DNA from: Cymodocea nodosa
Lineage: Eukaryota > Streptophyta > Magnoliopsida > Alismatales > Cymodoceaceae
Length of the DNA stretch: 64,000 bases
Assembly (NCBI GenBank): GCA_036874045.1
Contig: JAZBRI010000008.1
Location: 11,981,001-12,045,000 of the forward strand
Direction: 5' to 3'
In this document: one piece after another, positions 1-10,640 of the stretch
Layout of the letters: the number at the start of each line of letters is the position of its first letter
How positions within the stretch are numbered: position 1 is the first letter of the stretch
Notes under the pieces: generated by a model
What the model was told of the DNA's origin: nothing
Database searches by the model: none
Seen by the model: only the letters and a program-made list of their open reading frames with translations
Position numbers and translations under genes: made by a program

Positions 1-1444
1 CTTCCTGACTCCAAAAATGTACCTCATTCAAAACTGTTGTTTTAGTCGAGTCAGGAATGTGACTTTGTTGTTCCAAAGGGGTTTGTTCTTGATCTTCCTC
101 TACTATAGGCTACATCTGAACATTCTCTACAGATTCTTGAATTTCTATTTCTGTTTCTATCTGTGGTGGTGAGCCGACAGAACTCTCCACTCTATCTTGA
201 ATTCTTTCCATAAATTGCTAAAGAGTTTCTTGCTCTTTAGTGGAATCTGTAAAATTATTTTAATCCAAATGGCTTCGTTCAACCTCTTCATTTTCTATTC
301 TTTCTTCTTCCTCCTAACTACCAATCTGCTTTGTCACTATTCTTTCTGATTCTATAATAGATTGGGATAAAGTCATGGGTAATTCAGTTTCTGCTCTAAT
401 TTTTGTTCTTTCTTCTTGTACAAGCTGTAGATTAATTTTAGCCTGTTTTTCTTCTTGTCTTTGCTCCTGTTGCTGCAGCTCCTGCTCATCCTCAGAATCG
501 GATAGCAGGATTATAAATATTGGCTCCACAGGCCTTGTTGAAATTGGTACCTCAAATTTAATCTCTTTTTGATAGTCAAGCACTTTCTCTTTTCCTTTCC
601 TCTTTCTGATTAATTGTGCCTGTTCTTCCTCTTCTTCTTCTGAGATTAAATTTACAAAAGTAGGCTCTGCAGGCCTTCGAGCCACAGGTACTGGCTCTTC
701 CTATTTAATTCTCTCTATAATTACTGGTCTCGAAAGACCAGCCTCAGCTTCTCTTGTAGCACTTGATTTAGTTGTTGCCTGATGTTGTTCAACCTTTATT
801 CTGTATTGGGCCCTCAACTTTTCTTCGACCCTTTTTTTCTTAATGGCATCATATAAAATATGTGCCTTAGCTGTAGCTATTTCTTGAGTATCACCTTGGT
901 CTCTTGCTGTTTTGACCAAGCTAGTAAATTCTTTCTCTTCTTCTTCAGTTCTCGGCCAAGCAAATGCTACTTGTGGCAATGGCTTTGTTGGCTGAACTGG
1001 AGGTTCTGACTACTGTTCCTCAGGAACAGGTCTTTCAGTAGTCAGCTCGTCTTGTCCTTCAGTTGCCTCTTCTTCATTTTCTTTCTTTTCTTGCTCCTAG
1101 ATCGCCCATTTAGCTCGTCTACAGATTCATCTTTTGAACTAGAGCTGGGACTTACGTTGGATTAATTCTAGGGCAACTTCGTTGTTTGGCCTTATTTTTC
1201 TTTCCTTGCTTACAACAATTTCCGTAGCAACCTTTATTCTTGTTTCCATTATATGAGGTATTTGTATACCCAAATCTACTAGATCTCTTCTGAAGTTGAA
1301 AAGTTCAGATTCTACCTTCTGTAACTCTTTTTCTCTTGTCGTATTCTGAATCTTTTGCCGCGTGTGCCACTCATCTGATTCCTTTAGAAATTCTGATGTG
1401 TCAACAACATCTTCCCATAACTCAGGTGTCATATTCCTCATCAT
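1..1444 (-). pseudogene. Post-pol ORF3 of gypsy element A (broken, runs off left edge)
   Basis: Three open segments (1444-1139, 979-701, 685-314) and a continuing acidic frame down to base 1 lie downstream of the integrase of element A, in the slot where Athila elements carry an env-like ORF. The first ATG is at 1444-1442; the open frame extends slightly upstream. The protein is highly charged, rich in Glu, Lys and Gln, probably coiled-coil. I see no signal peptide or membrane segment. The part at 685-314 holds two copies of a unit beginning RPAEP and RPVEP, each followed by a short hydrophobic run and an acidic stretch (FVNLISEEE and FIILLSDSEDE). Several in-frame stops (near 1010, 310, 270, 220 and 110) are TAG or TAA, so it is decayed. 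I do not recognise the family; placement as ORF3 is inferred from position and strand. Confidence 0.55.
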
Positions 1445-1537
1445 GGAGTTACACAATAGCAAGAAATCGCTCTGATTTCTATTGTTCTAGATTCTAAATG
1501 ATTTGCTGGATAATGCCCCCAAAACCCTAGGTTTTAG

Positions 1538-1720
1538 TTTAAATAAGCCCTAAGTTTAGGCGGATAATCGGGTCATTTCCCAAACCAACTATTACTATCT
1601 CATCCGCAGTCTTAGCTACAATACTCCATTGAGTTACAATTAAGTCAACGGAATAAGCTCGTTGACTAACTCAAGACTCAACGGAGTAAGCTCATTGAGT
1701 AAGGTGTAACTCAACGGACT
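1538..1720 (-). promoter_or_regulatory. Candidate internal promoter for ORF3 of element A
   Basis: On the minus strand a TATA-like TATTTAAAC (about 1537-1545) lies about 80 bp upstream of the first ATG of the post-pol ORF. Upstream of it (1620-1720) are several copies of CTCAACGG and CGTTGAGTTA-like words, the same type of word found in this element's own LTR (7050-7130). This suggests that a piece of LTR-like regulatory sequence serves ORF3. Promoter activity is an inference. Confidence 0.4.
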
Positions 1721-1995
1721 TCCTATACAAATAGATATAATAATAAAAATACTACAGATAATAGTTTTTCTATTTTTTTTTTTACCGGTTTAACTGATAT
1801 TATGTTTCGGTGAGACCTAATTTTTTTCTAGTTGAACCGATACTATGTTTCGGTAAAACCAACACATTTTTTTTTTGAAAATTAATATACATATTTTTTT
1901 ATGTTCTGGTCATACCGATGGATCCGGTCGGTTGAATCGTAATGATATTTATATTATATATATATATATATATAAACATAAAAACTGATTTCGTA
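1721..1995. repeat. Non-coding spacer with (AT)n and an imperfect repeat
   Basis: Between the pol stop and the ORF3 region of element A there is no ORF. It contains an (AT)n run at about 1950-1973, T-rich runs, and a word of about 30 bp present at least twice (1784-1820 and 1832-1862), each copy ending in TATGTTTCGGT. A third, diverged copy may lie near 1900-1938. Confidence 0.7.
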
Positions 1996-3330
1996 CTAAG
2001 TAAAGCTCGAGTAGTCCTCTACTCTGACTTCTTCTATAATTCCAAAGGAGCTTTTTGGTGTTTTCAGAATAGGTCTAAGTCTTTGTCCATTTACTTTAAA
2101 TATATTCTGAGTTTTAGGATTTTCAATTTCAATAGCTCCATAAGGATAAATATTTCGAACTATGTAAGGTCCTACCCATCTAGATCTTAATTTTCCTGGA
2201 TGGTTATGGAGTCTAGTCATATAAAGATATACTTCTTGTCCTATTTCAAAGCTTTTTGGAATAATTTTTCTATCATGCCAGAATTTCATTTTCTCTTTTT
2301 CTCTTACATTCTTCGAATAAGCTTCATTTCTAAATTCTTCTAATTCAATTAATTGCATTTTTCTATTTTCAGCAGCTTAATTTAAATTAGTGTTCAGAGT
2401 TTTTAATGCCCAATAAGCTTTATGTTCTATTTTAGCTGGTAAATGACAACTTTTTCCATATACTAGCCTAAAAGGTGACATATCAAAGCTTGTTTTATAA
2501 GCAGTTCTATAAGCCCAAAGTGCATCTATCAATCTATTAGCCCAATCTGTTCTAGTAGGATTTACTACTTTTTCTAAGATTAACTTAATTTGTTTATTAG
2601 CACTTTCTACTTGTCCACTTGTTTGCGGATGATATGATGTTGCAATTTTGTGGTTTACTCCATATTTCTTCTTTAAGGCTTCAAAACTTCTATTATAGAA
2701 ATGAGTTCCTCTATCACTGATAATAGCTTTAGGTATTCCAAATCTGGCAAATATATTGTTTCTTATAAATTGTATTACCACTTTGTTGTCATTAATTTTT
2801 GTAGGAATAGCTTCTATCCATTTAGATACATAATCCACCCCCAACAATATGTAATTAAATTGATTAGACATAGGAAATGGACCCATAAAATCTATTCCCC
2901 ACACATCAAAGATTTCAACCTCAACAATAGGATTAAGAGGCATCATATTCCTCTTTGATATTCTTCCTATTTGTTGACATCTTAAACAACTTAAACAATA
3001 TTTATGAGCATCTTTGAATAGTGTTGGCCAATAAAACCCACATTGCAGAATTTTTGCAGCAGTTTTCCCTAAGCCAAAATGCCCTCCACAAGCTTGATCA
3101 TGATAGAAAGACAATATGCTCGGATATTTAGTTTCTGGAACACACCTCCTTAAAACCAGATCAGGACACTTCTTAAATAAGTATGGGTCTTCCCAATAGT
3201 AATATTTTACTCTCGATAAAAATAATTTCTTATCCTGTCTATTCCAATCCTTAGGTGTTAAACCAGTAACTAAATAATTAACTATGTTTGCATACCAAGG
3301 TATTGTGTTGATAGTCATTAATTGTTCATC
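1996..3330 (-). pseudogene. Integrase of gypsy element A
   Basis: This is the C-terminal part of an Athila-type pol polyprotein: it inserts reverse-transcribed DNA into the host genome. The zinc-binding HHCC region is visible (HDQACGGHF, then CLSCLRC). The catalytic Asp residues lie in [10 protein letters not shown] and in ISDRGTHF, and the Glu region in [11 protein letters not shown]. The C-terminal domain with the WVGPYIV core follows at 2358-1996. One in-frame TAA near 2374-2376 separates it from the main frame. The catalytic residues are intact although the reading frame is not. Confidence 0.9.
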
Positions 3331-4735
3331 AGGAAAATTATCCTTAATTTCGATATTTGATTTTTCTATTTGTAATCTTGATAAATGATCTACTACTACA
3401 TTCTCACAATCTTTTTTATCTTTAATTTCTAGATCAAATTCTTGTAATAATAATATCCATTGGATCAATCTAGGTTTAGTTTCTTTTTTCTTTATTAGAT
3501 GTTTTAGAGCTAAATGATCTGTGTATACTATTACTTTAGCTCCAATTAGATATGATCTAAACTTTTCTAAAGCAAACACAACAGCTAATAATTCTTTTTC
3601 AGTAGTTGTGTAATTAACTTGAGCATCATTTAAGATTTTACTTGCATAATGAATCACTCTAGGAGATTTTTCTATCTTTTGTCCTAACACTGCTCCTACA
3701 GCAAAATCAGATGCATCACACATTAATTCAAATGGATGGTTCCAATCAGGTGCTTGAATTATAGGAGTTGAAATTAAGCTAGTGTTAAGTTTGAAAAATG
3801 CTTCCTTGCAATTTTTATCAAAGTTAAATGGAACATCTTTTAATAGATTAGTTAAAGGTCTAGCTATCTTGCTAAAATCTTTAATAAATTTTCTATAAAA
3901 ACCAGCATGTCCTAGAAACAATCTAATATTTTTTACTGATTTAGGTTCTGGTAAATTAGAAATTACTTCTATTTTAGCTTTATCTACTTCCAACCCTTTC
4001 TTAGAAACAACATGCCCTAAGACTATTCCTTGTTTAACCATGAAGTGACATTTTTCCCAATTTAAAACCAGATTTTTTTCCACACAACGTTTTAATATTT
4101 CGTCTAAATTTTTTAAACAGACTTCATATGAGTTTCCATATACAGTAAAATCATCCATAAATATTTCTAACAAATCTTCAGTCATTCCAATAAATATGCC
4201 CTGCATACACCTTTGAAAGGTAGCTGCTGCATTGCATAATCCGAATGACATTCTCTTAAAAGCATAAGTTCCATTAGGACAGGTGAAAGTTGTTTTCTCT
4301 TGATCCTCTAATGCTACTGGAATTTGATTATAACCTGAATACCCATTTAGGAAACAAAAATATTCTTGCCTTGCTAATCTTTTCAGCATTTGATCTATAA
4401 AAGGTAAGGGAAAATGATCTTTCCTAGCCACAACATTCAGCTTTCTATAGTCTATATATACTCTCTAGCCTGATTGAATTCTAGTAGGTATCAAGTCTTG
4501 ACTTTCATTCCTAATAACTGTTAATCCTGATTTCTTGGGAACTACATGGATTGGGCTAACCCACGAGCTATCAGAAATTGTCATTATCTAACCATTTCAC
4601 TATTTCCTTCCTGACTACTTCTTTAAGATTTGGATTTAATCTCCTCTCAGGAATTCTAACAGGTTTAGCATTGTCTTCTAAATATATGTGGTGACAGCAT
4701 AAAGTTGAACTTAACCCTTTTATATTAATCATAGT
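3331..4735 (-). pseudogene. Reverse transcriptase and RNase H of gypsy element A
   Basis: The Athila-style RT blocks are in order: [45 protein letters not shown] and the catalytic FMDD (plus coordinates 4150-4161). RNase H follows with [26 protein letters not shown] and [14 protein letters not shown] at 4465-4467 replaces the Trp expected just before the IDYRKLN block; the other gypsy in the window has TGG there. The RT N-terminus near 4590-4620 is frameshifted. The active-site residues survive, but the protein cannot be made as one chain. Confidence 0.9.
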
Positions 4736-5560
4736 TCATCCTATTGCTTCTTTATAACTTTTTACTACATCTTTTAATTTAGCTATTTGATCATCTTTTA
4801 AATCTGAAGCAATAATGATTGGATAGGTTCGTTTATCTTCCAGAAATATATAGGTTAATTTAGGAGGTAAAGGTTTTAATTCTAAATGTTGCCCATCAGA
4901 AGCTAGAGCTCCTAATTGAACATCATCATTTTCTAAATTAATTTCTTCCTGATCTCTTTCTATGTTTATGCTTTCACTTTCCTCTAAAGTTTCAGAATTG
5001 ATTTGCCTATTTAATTCTTCTTGAATCACATCATCTAACATATCTCCTTCATCCTCTAAAAGTCTATGGTATGTAAGGACATTTCTAACTCCTCAAACAT
5101 TTCTAGTTTGAAAATATTTAATTGAGTATCCTCATTACCATATGCTAACTTCATTACTCCAGTTTTACAATTTATAACAGCCCTTGATGTTGCTAAAAAT
5201 GGCCTTCTCAAAATTAAAGATGTATCACTATTTCTATGCTTAATTTGTTGGGAATCCAAAATTACAATATCAATAGGATATATAAAGTTTTTGATTTTAA
5301 TTAAGACTTCCTCTATTTTTCCTCTAGGGTATCTTATACTTCTATCAGCTAATTGAATAACCGTACTAGTAGGAGTTAAGCCTTCTAATCCTTAGGATGC
5401 AAATATATCACTTAGCATAACATTTATACCTACACCTAAGTCTATTAAGGTTCTTTCTAGAATGGTATTTCCTATGATGCATGATATAACAGGATTCCAA
5501 GATTAGATAACTTTTTAGGAATTTGTGGCAGAAATAGGGAACTACTTTGCTCAGCTAAAA
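4736..5560 (-). pseudogene. Protease and protease-RT linker of gypsy element A
   Basis: The aspartic protease core reads LIDLGVGINVM around 5415-5450, with the DLG form typical of Athila instead of the usual DSG or DTG. It is followed by the family block that in H reads [11 protein letters not shown], here LILRRPFLAT (5230-5190). An in-frame TAA interrupts the frame near 5393. The acidic linker at 5041-4736 ends in a segment matching the LELKPLP block of element H. This protease would cleave the Gag-Pol polyprotein. Confidence 0.75.
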
Positions 5561-5599
5561 AGACATTTCTAAGAACTTTTCACTCTCTTTTCCTAGTAC

Positions 5600-6652
5600 A
5601 CCAATCATTCAGAAATTTAGCACAAGGTGGCATTTTCTGCAATAGATTTAACAAAGGAATGTTAACTTGTACTTTTTCAAAAATTTCTCTGATTTTTTCT
5701 TGTTTTTCAGGTATTGTTTGTTGTAATCTTTCAGGATAGGGTGCTAAGGATTGTGATTTAAAAGATTCTTTTTCTTTCAGTTGATTTGTTTGATCATTTT
5801 TAGCTTCATTAGCAAATTCAGATTATTCTTTAGTGATTTATAGATTTTCAGCTATTACATTTTCATTATCATTTTGATTTTTACTCTTATCCACCTTTAT
5901 ATTATTTTCATTTTGAGTTCTTGGTGGTATATCAGTTCTAGATCTTAATGTTACACATACATCTTCCAGATTTTCGTTACTCTCATGATGTTTTTGTATA
6001 TCATTTTCGTGATTATGATCTTCAATTGTTTTTAGTTTTAAAGTGCATTCTTTAAATTCTCTTGCATTAATATTTTCTGTTTGCTGTATATTTTGCAAAT
6101 TATGTAGGTCTATAACATTATTATTTTCATTGTCCTATTGCATAATTTGTATTTTCATTGTATATTCGTCCAATGCTTTTAGTTTTCTTTCCAGATCATC
6201 TAATCTCATTGCATTCAATTTTTGATCAATTTTCATTATGGTTTTTCAGTTTCATAAATTATATCCTTTTTAGGTTCTGAATATGCTTCCTTATAGTTTA
6301 ATTGGTTGACTTCTTGTTGCTGACACATAAAGTATTCTAGTTTATCCAGGTTTTGCTCTATACTATGCTCCAGTCTGTCATACCTATCCCAAACTTCAGT
6401 GTCTCTCAACATATTACACATTCTATACTGACCATCAGTTGGGTAAACTATAGGATTCTCATACTCGGCTCTATTATACTGAGGATAATTCATTTGTTGT
6501 TCATGGGATCTAACCATCTGCAAACGTCTCAGTTTCAAATAGTCAGAAATGTCGTGACCTTCAGAATTGCAAAATTCACATATGCTAACTACAGGTTTCA
6601 GAAATCTTTGAGCATAAGCATATGCCATATTCTCAATCACAGAAGAAAACAC
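5600..6652 (-). pseudogene. Gag remnant of element A (nucleocapsid region only, no capsid)
   Basis: Open segments at 6652-6236 and 6098-5838 carry a degenerate zinc knuckle (CEFCNSEGHDISDY, the last Cys replaced by Tyr) and the linker block VTLRSRTDIPP that precedes protease in Athila elements. Only about 70 bp separate this ORF from the primer binding site, so no capsid domain is encoded upstream. Either it was deleted or the element never had one. Confidence 0.7.
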
Positions 6653-6725
6653 ACAACTCTTTGGCTATTAAAATGAAACAACTCTAACTATTGCTTATAT
6701 TAATTCAATTCAAGTCAATTCAATT

Positions 6726-6742
6726 CCCCGGCAACGGTGCCA
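6726..6742 (-). other. Primer binding site of element A (tRNA-Asp type)
   Basis: The minus strand reads TGGCACCGTTGCCGGGG, one base away from the Athila primer site complementary to the 3' end of tRNA-Asp. It lies 7 bp inside the LTR end. Confidence 0.9.
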
Positions 6743-6749
6743 TAAAACT

Positions 6750-7163
6750 TGTTCGATTACCTAGCACGACACCAGAAAAACTTGTTTGGATCTCCAGCAA
6801 AGCACTAGAAAAAGTATGATTTGTTAACTTCTGTTTTTACTTAGTTAATTTATCTTTATGCCTATTCTTTTTCTTTTAGATGTAAACAAACAACCTTTAA
6901 TACAATTTAGATATTAATTCTAATTTGTACTTTAACTGCATGTGCACAGTGTCTATTGTATCAGTGTGCAAGTACAGATCGATCCCATAGGGAATTGCTT
7001 AAGAGTTTAGAACTATCTGTTTGTTAACAATCAAATTTATATATTCAATAAGCTCTCCGTTGAATTATAGTTAACTCAATGGATAAAGTTCGTTGAGTTA
7101 TAGCTAACTCAATGGACTAACCTTATTTAACTGTTAATAATATGCACTTTTTCATTTTAAACA
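6750..7163 (-). repeat. 5' LTR of gypsy element A (414 bp)
   Basis: In minus orientation the segment starts TGTTTAAAATG and ends in CA next to the primer site. Its start resembles the LTR starts of gypsy F (12373) and H (56282). The end carries the plant-gypsy block CCCTATGGGATCGA with CTGTACTTGCAC. A TATA-like TATATAAA lies near 7036-7043. U3 has the words CGTTGAGTTA and TAACTCAA. The 3' LTR must lie left of the window. Confidence 0.75.
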
Positions 7164-8924
7164 ACACCTATAGTGCATTCCCTAGATTGGAATGAACCAT
7201 TTGAACTTATGACTGATGCTTCAAATTATGCATTAGGAGTTGTACTCGGACAAAGACTAGATAATTTACCACAAGTAATATATTATGCTAGCAAGACATT
7301 AACTAGTGCTTAATTGAATTACATTGTTACTGAGAAGGAGTTCCTAGCCGTGGTTTTTGCTTTAGAAAAGTTTAGACCTTACCTTATTGGGTCTCATATT
7401 GTAATCTACACTGACCATTCTGCTATTAAATATTTGTTAGTAAAGAAGTACGCCAAGTCTAGGTTAATTAGGTGGATTCTATTACTACAGGAGTTTGACA
7501 TTGAAATTAAGGATAAAAAGGGATGTGAAAATGTGGTCGTTGATCATTTGTCCCGCCTTACTTCACCACCTGTAGACCCACCTATCAATGATTCTTTCCC
7601 TAATGAACAAGTATTTGCCATTAACCCTAGCCCATGGTATGTAGATATAATCAACTATTTAGCTGTTGGGTTAATACCTCCACATTGGTCATCTAGGGAG
7701 AAAAAGAAATTTTTATTTCGAGTTAGAGATTTTTATTGGGATGATCCGTATTTGTTTAAAAACTGTCCTAATCTAATAGTACAGAGATGTATACCTGACT
7801 TGGAGATTGCAAGTGTGCTAAATTTTTGCCATGTCCAACCTAGAGGAGGTCATTTGAGCTTAGGGAAAACAGTAGCCAAGGTCCTTCAATGTGGCTTCTT
7901 TTGGCCGATAATTTTTAAGGATGCCTTTAATCACTACAAAACTTGTGAATCATGTCAAAGAGTGGGCAAGATAGGAAGGAAAGATATGATGCCACTCATG
8001 CTAGTAATTGAAGTTGAGATTTTTGATTTATGGGGAATAGACTTTATGGGCCCTTTTCCGAATTCTAGAGGCTATTTGTATATCTTATTAGCTATTGATT
8101 GTGTGTCTAGGTGGATAGAGGCCATCCCCACTAAATCTTGTGATACTAAGGTAGTGATTAATTTTATTTGGTTTCGTATTTTTTCTCGCTTTGGCACTCC
8201 ACAAGCAATAATCTATTGAGGAACTCATTTTAATAGTAAGAGTTTTGAGGCTTTAATGAAGAAATATGGAATAACTCATAAAATGGCAACCTTGTATCAC
8301 CCTCAAACTAATGGTCAAGTGGAGAATGCAAATAAGCAAATAAAGCAAATTCTCAAGAAAATAATAGGACCAAATAAGAAGGATTGGGCGGAAAAATTAG
8401 ATGAAGCTTTATGGGCATATAGAACTGCCTACAAGAGTGTCTTGGGAATGTCGCCATTTAGAGCTGTTTATGGTAAAGCATGCCATTTGCCAGTTAAGTT
8501 AGAACATAAAGCTATGTGGGCAATTAAGAAACTCAACTTAGATGAGCATGCAATTAAACAAGCAAGAAACCTACAAATCATGGAATTAGAAGAATTAAGG
8601 AATGAGGCCTATGAGAATTCTAGAATAGCTAAAGAAAAGGCCAAAATATTCCATGATAAGAAGATTTTGAGGAAGGAATTTCAATTGGGCCAGCAAGTGC
8701 TACTTTATAACTCTAGACTCCACATTTTCCCTAAGAAATTTAGATCAAGATGGAGTGGCCCCTATATTGTGAAGAAGATGTACCCTCATGGAGCGGTGGA
8801 TATAGAAAACCCAAAAACAAAGGATGAATTTAAAGTCAATGGCCACTGCCTAAAGCTATTTTTGAACCAGAAGATGGGACAACCTTCTATAGAGCAAGAT
8901 CTATTAGAACCCATCTATGGTTAG
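7164..8924 (+). pseudogene. RNase H and integrase of gypsy element F (5' cut by element A)
   Basis: The sequence enters inside RNase H (TPIVHSLDW, then [37 protein letters not shown]) and runs through integrase ([47 protein letters not shown]) to a stop at 8922-8924. A TAA at about 7312 interrupts RNase H. Around 8211-8220 the SDRG block holding the second catalytic Asp is reduced to Tyr plus a TGA stop, so integrase is dead. Element A is inserted just before 7164; the predicted duplicated bases are ACACC (7164-7168), but the other side is outside the window. Confidence 0.88.
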
Positions 8925-9235
8925 GGTAGTGTTAATATATTTATTTATTTACATACTTATTTTTGCCTTGTTAGTTTATGCTTATTGAGTTGTTTAGTTT
9001 TTATCTTATATTATTTGTTTATGTTTAACTTCTACCATTCTTGTTGTATCATTAATTCTTTTCTTTGAAACTATTCAATAGAGCACTACCCATTCTAATG
9101 TGTTTTTCTTAGTAGGACTTGAAGACAACATATAATTGGTACGCTTTTCCTATTTACACTTTTGTTGCACTTCATATTACTTTAGTTATTTGTTACACTG
9201 GATAGTTGTTGGAGACAGACGAGGGCAAATAAACT
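8925..9235 (+). other. Non-coding spacer between integrase and gag of element F
   Basis: About 310 bp of T-rich sequence with no ORF. It has no LTR ends or primer site, which argues against a simple tandem of two complete elements. Confidence 0.6.
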
Positions 9236-10640
9236 AGTTAGGGTAGAGGACTTAGACCCACCAGTTGTAGAAATGGCCAACCAAAGGGGACTCAGGCCTT
9301 TAGCAGATATTTATTATCCACCCCAAGTTGATCAATCGTCTTGCTTAGTTCTACCTCATATTGAAAGTTAGAAATTTGAGTTACACTCCAGTTATATAAG
9401 TCAATTGCCAAGATTCTTAGGCCGAGAAAATGAGGACGGTTATTTGTTTTTGCAGGAATTCAATGAAGTCTGTAGACTAGTGCACATCCCTGATGTACCC
9501 ATGGATGTTGTACGATTAAGATTCATACCATTTGCACTTAAAGATGATGCCAAGTGTTGGATGAATAGTCTTGCGCCATCTTCTATAAACTCTTGGGCAG
9601 AATTCTGTGCGGCTTTTCTCAAAAAGTATAACCCCATCCACCACACTATTCAATTAAAGAATTCCATACTTAGTTTTAAACAGAAAACTAATGAGACCTT
9701 TTGGAGATTCTTTGAGCATTTAAGAACCTTATTAGCAAGATGTCCTAATCATGGCATTGAAAAAGCAAAGAAATGTACTATTTTATATGAAGGATTGAAT
9801 GCTTCTTCAAAACAGCTATTGTAATCCATGTACTTTGGGAAGTTTCTACAATTTAATGAAGATGAAGCTTGGGATGCATATGAGCGTTTAGCAGAACAAA
9901 CTATCCAATGGGAAGAACCATCTCCTACATCATTAGGAGATAGGAGTATAGGTGCTGCATTGAGTAGAGGGGTTCATGTTGTGGAACCCCTAACAGCCTT
10001 AGAAGCTTGAATGAGTTCTAAAATGACAAAGCTAGAGGAACAAATGAAAGAAGTTCTAAATCTTCATAAGAAGAAGGATCCCATTGTTAACATTTTTGAG
10101 ATTCATTGTGAGGGGTGTGGCCTTGATAACCATAGTATTGATCAGTGTCCTATGATTTACGGGCAAGTTGAGTCAGTCTATGCTATGCAAAATTTTTGAG
10201 GAGGTTATAACTCTCAATATTACAACCCAAATTGGAGAAACCACTCAAACTTCTCTTGGAAGATGCAAGATAATCATAGGGGTAGTGGGCCATCAATTGG
10301 ATTAGGAGTTGGAACATCACAGTCTAGTCACCCTACCCAAGCTTTACCAGCTTTGCCAGCCCCTCCCTAGCATTCTATTATGGATTTGGAGAAGAGATTA
10401 ATTGAAATGTAAAAAGGCATCCAATCGATGCTAAAGATAAAACTTGTTCTGATTGAGCATTCACTCGCGATTCAACATATAGAATCCCAGCTTGTGCGAT
10501 TGTTACCTACCTCTACACCATCCACGGATAGGCAATCACTGCCTAGTCAGCTTGTGCCCAACTCTAGAACCAATCATAGGGGGGGAGTACTTCTTGATTT
10601 TATTTTCACAAGTGGTAGTGTGAAAAAAAAATAATAATAA
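9236..10640 (+). pseudogene. Gag (capsid and zinc knuckle) located downstream of pol in element F
   Basis: The frame from about 9236 carries the retrotransposon Gag capsid pattern: FLQEFNEVC, then RFIPFALKDDAKCWMNSL, SWAEFCAAFLKKYNP and ILSFKQKTNETFWRFFEHL (9405-9720). It continues through stops at 9369, 9822 and 10008 to a zinc knuckle CEGCGLDNHSIDQC (about 10110-10155) and a Pro-rich tail. This protein would build the virus-like particle and bind RNA. Its position 3' of integrase is opposite to the normal order. The frame is broken by at least five stops (TAG, TAA, TGA). Confidence 0.8.

Noticed and set aside
375-572. Plus-strand Ser/Cys-rich frame opposite ORF3 of element A
   Set aside because: It is the complement of a Glu/Gln-rich coding frame; composition is explained by that.
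6726-6742. A tRNA gene at the tRNA-Asp match
   Set aside because: Only the 3' 17 bases match, next to an LTR end, so it is a primer binding site.
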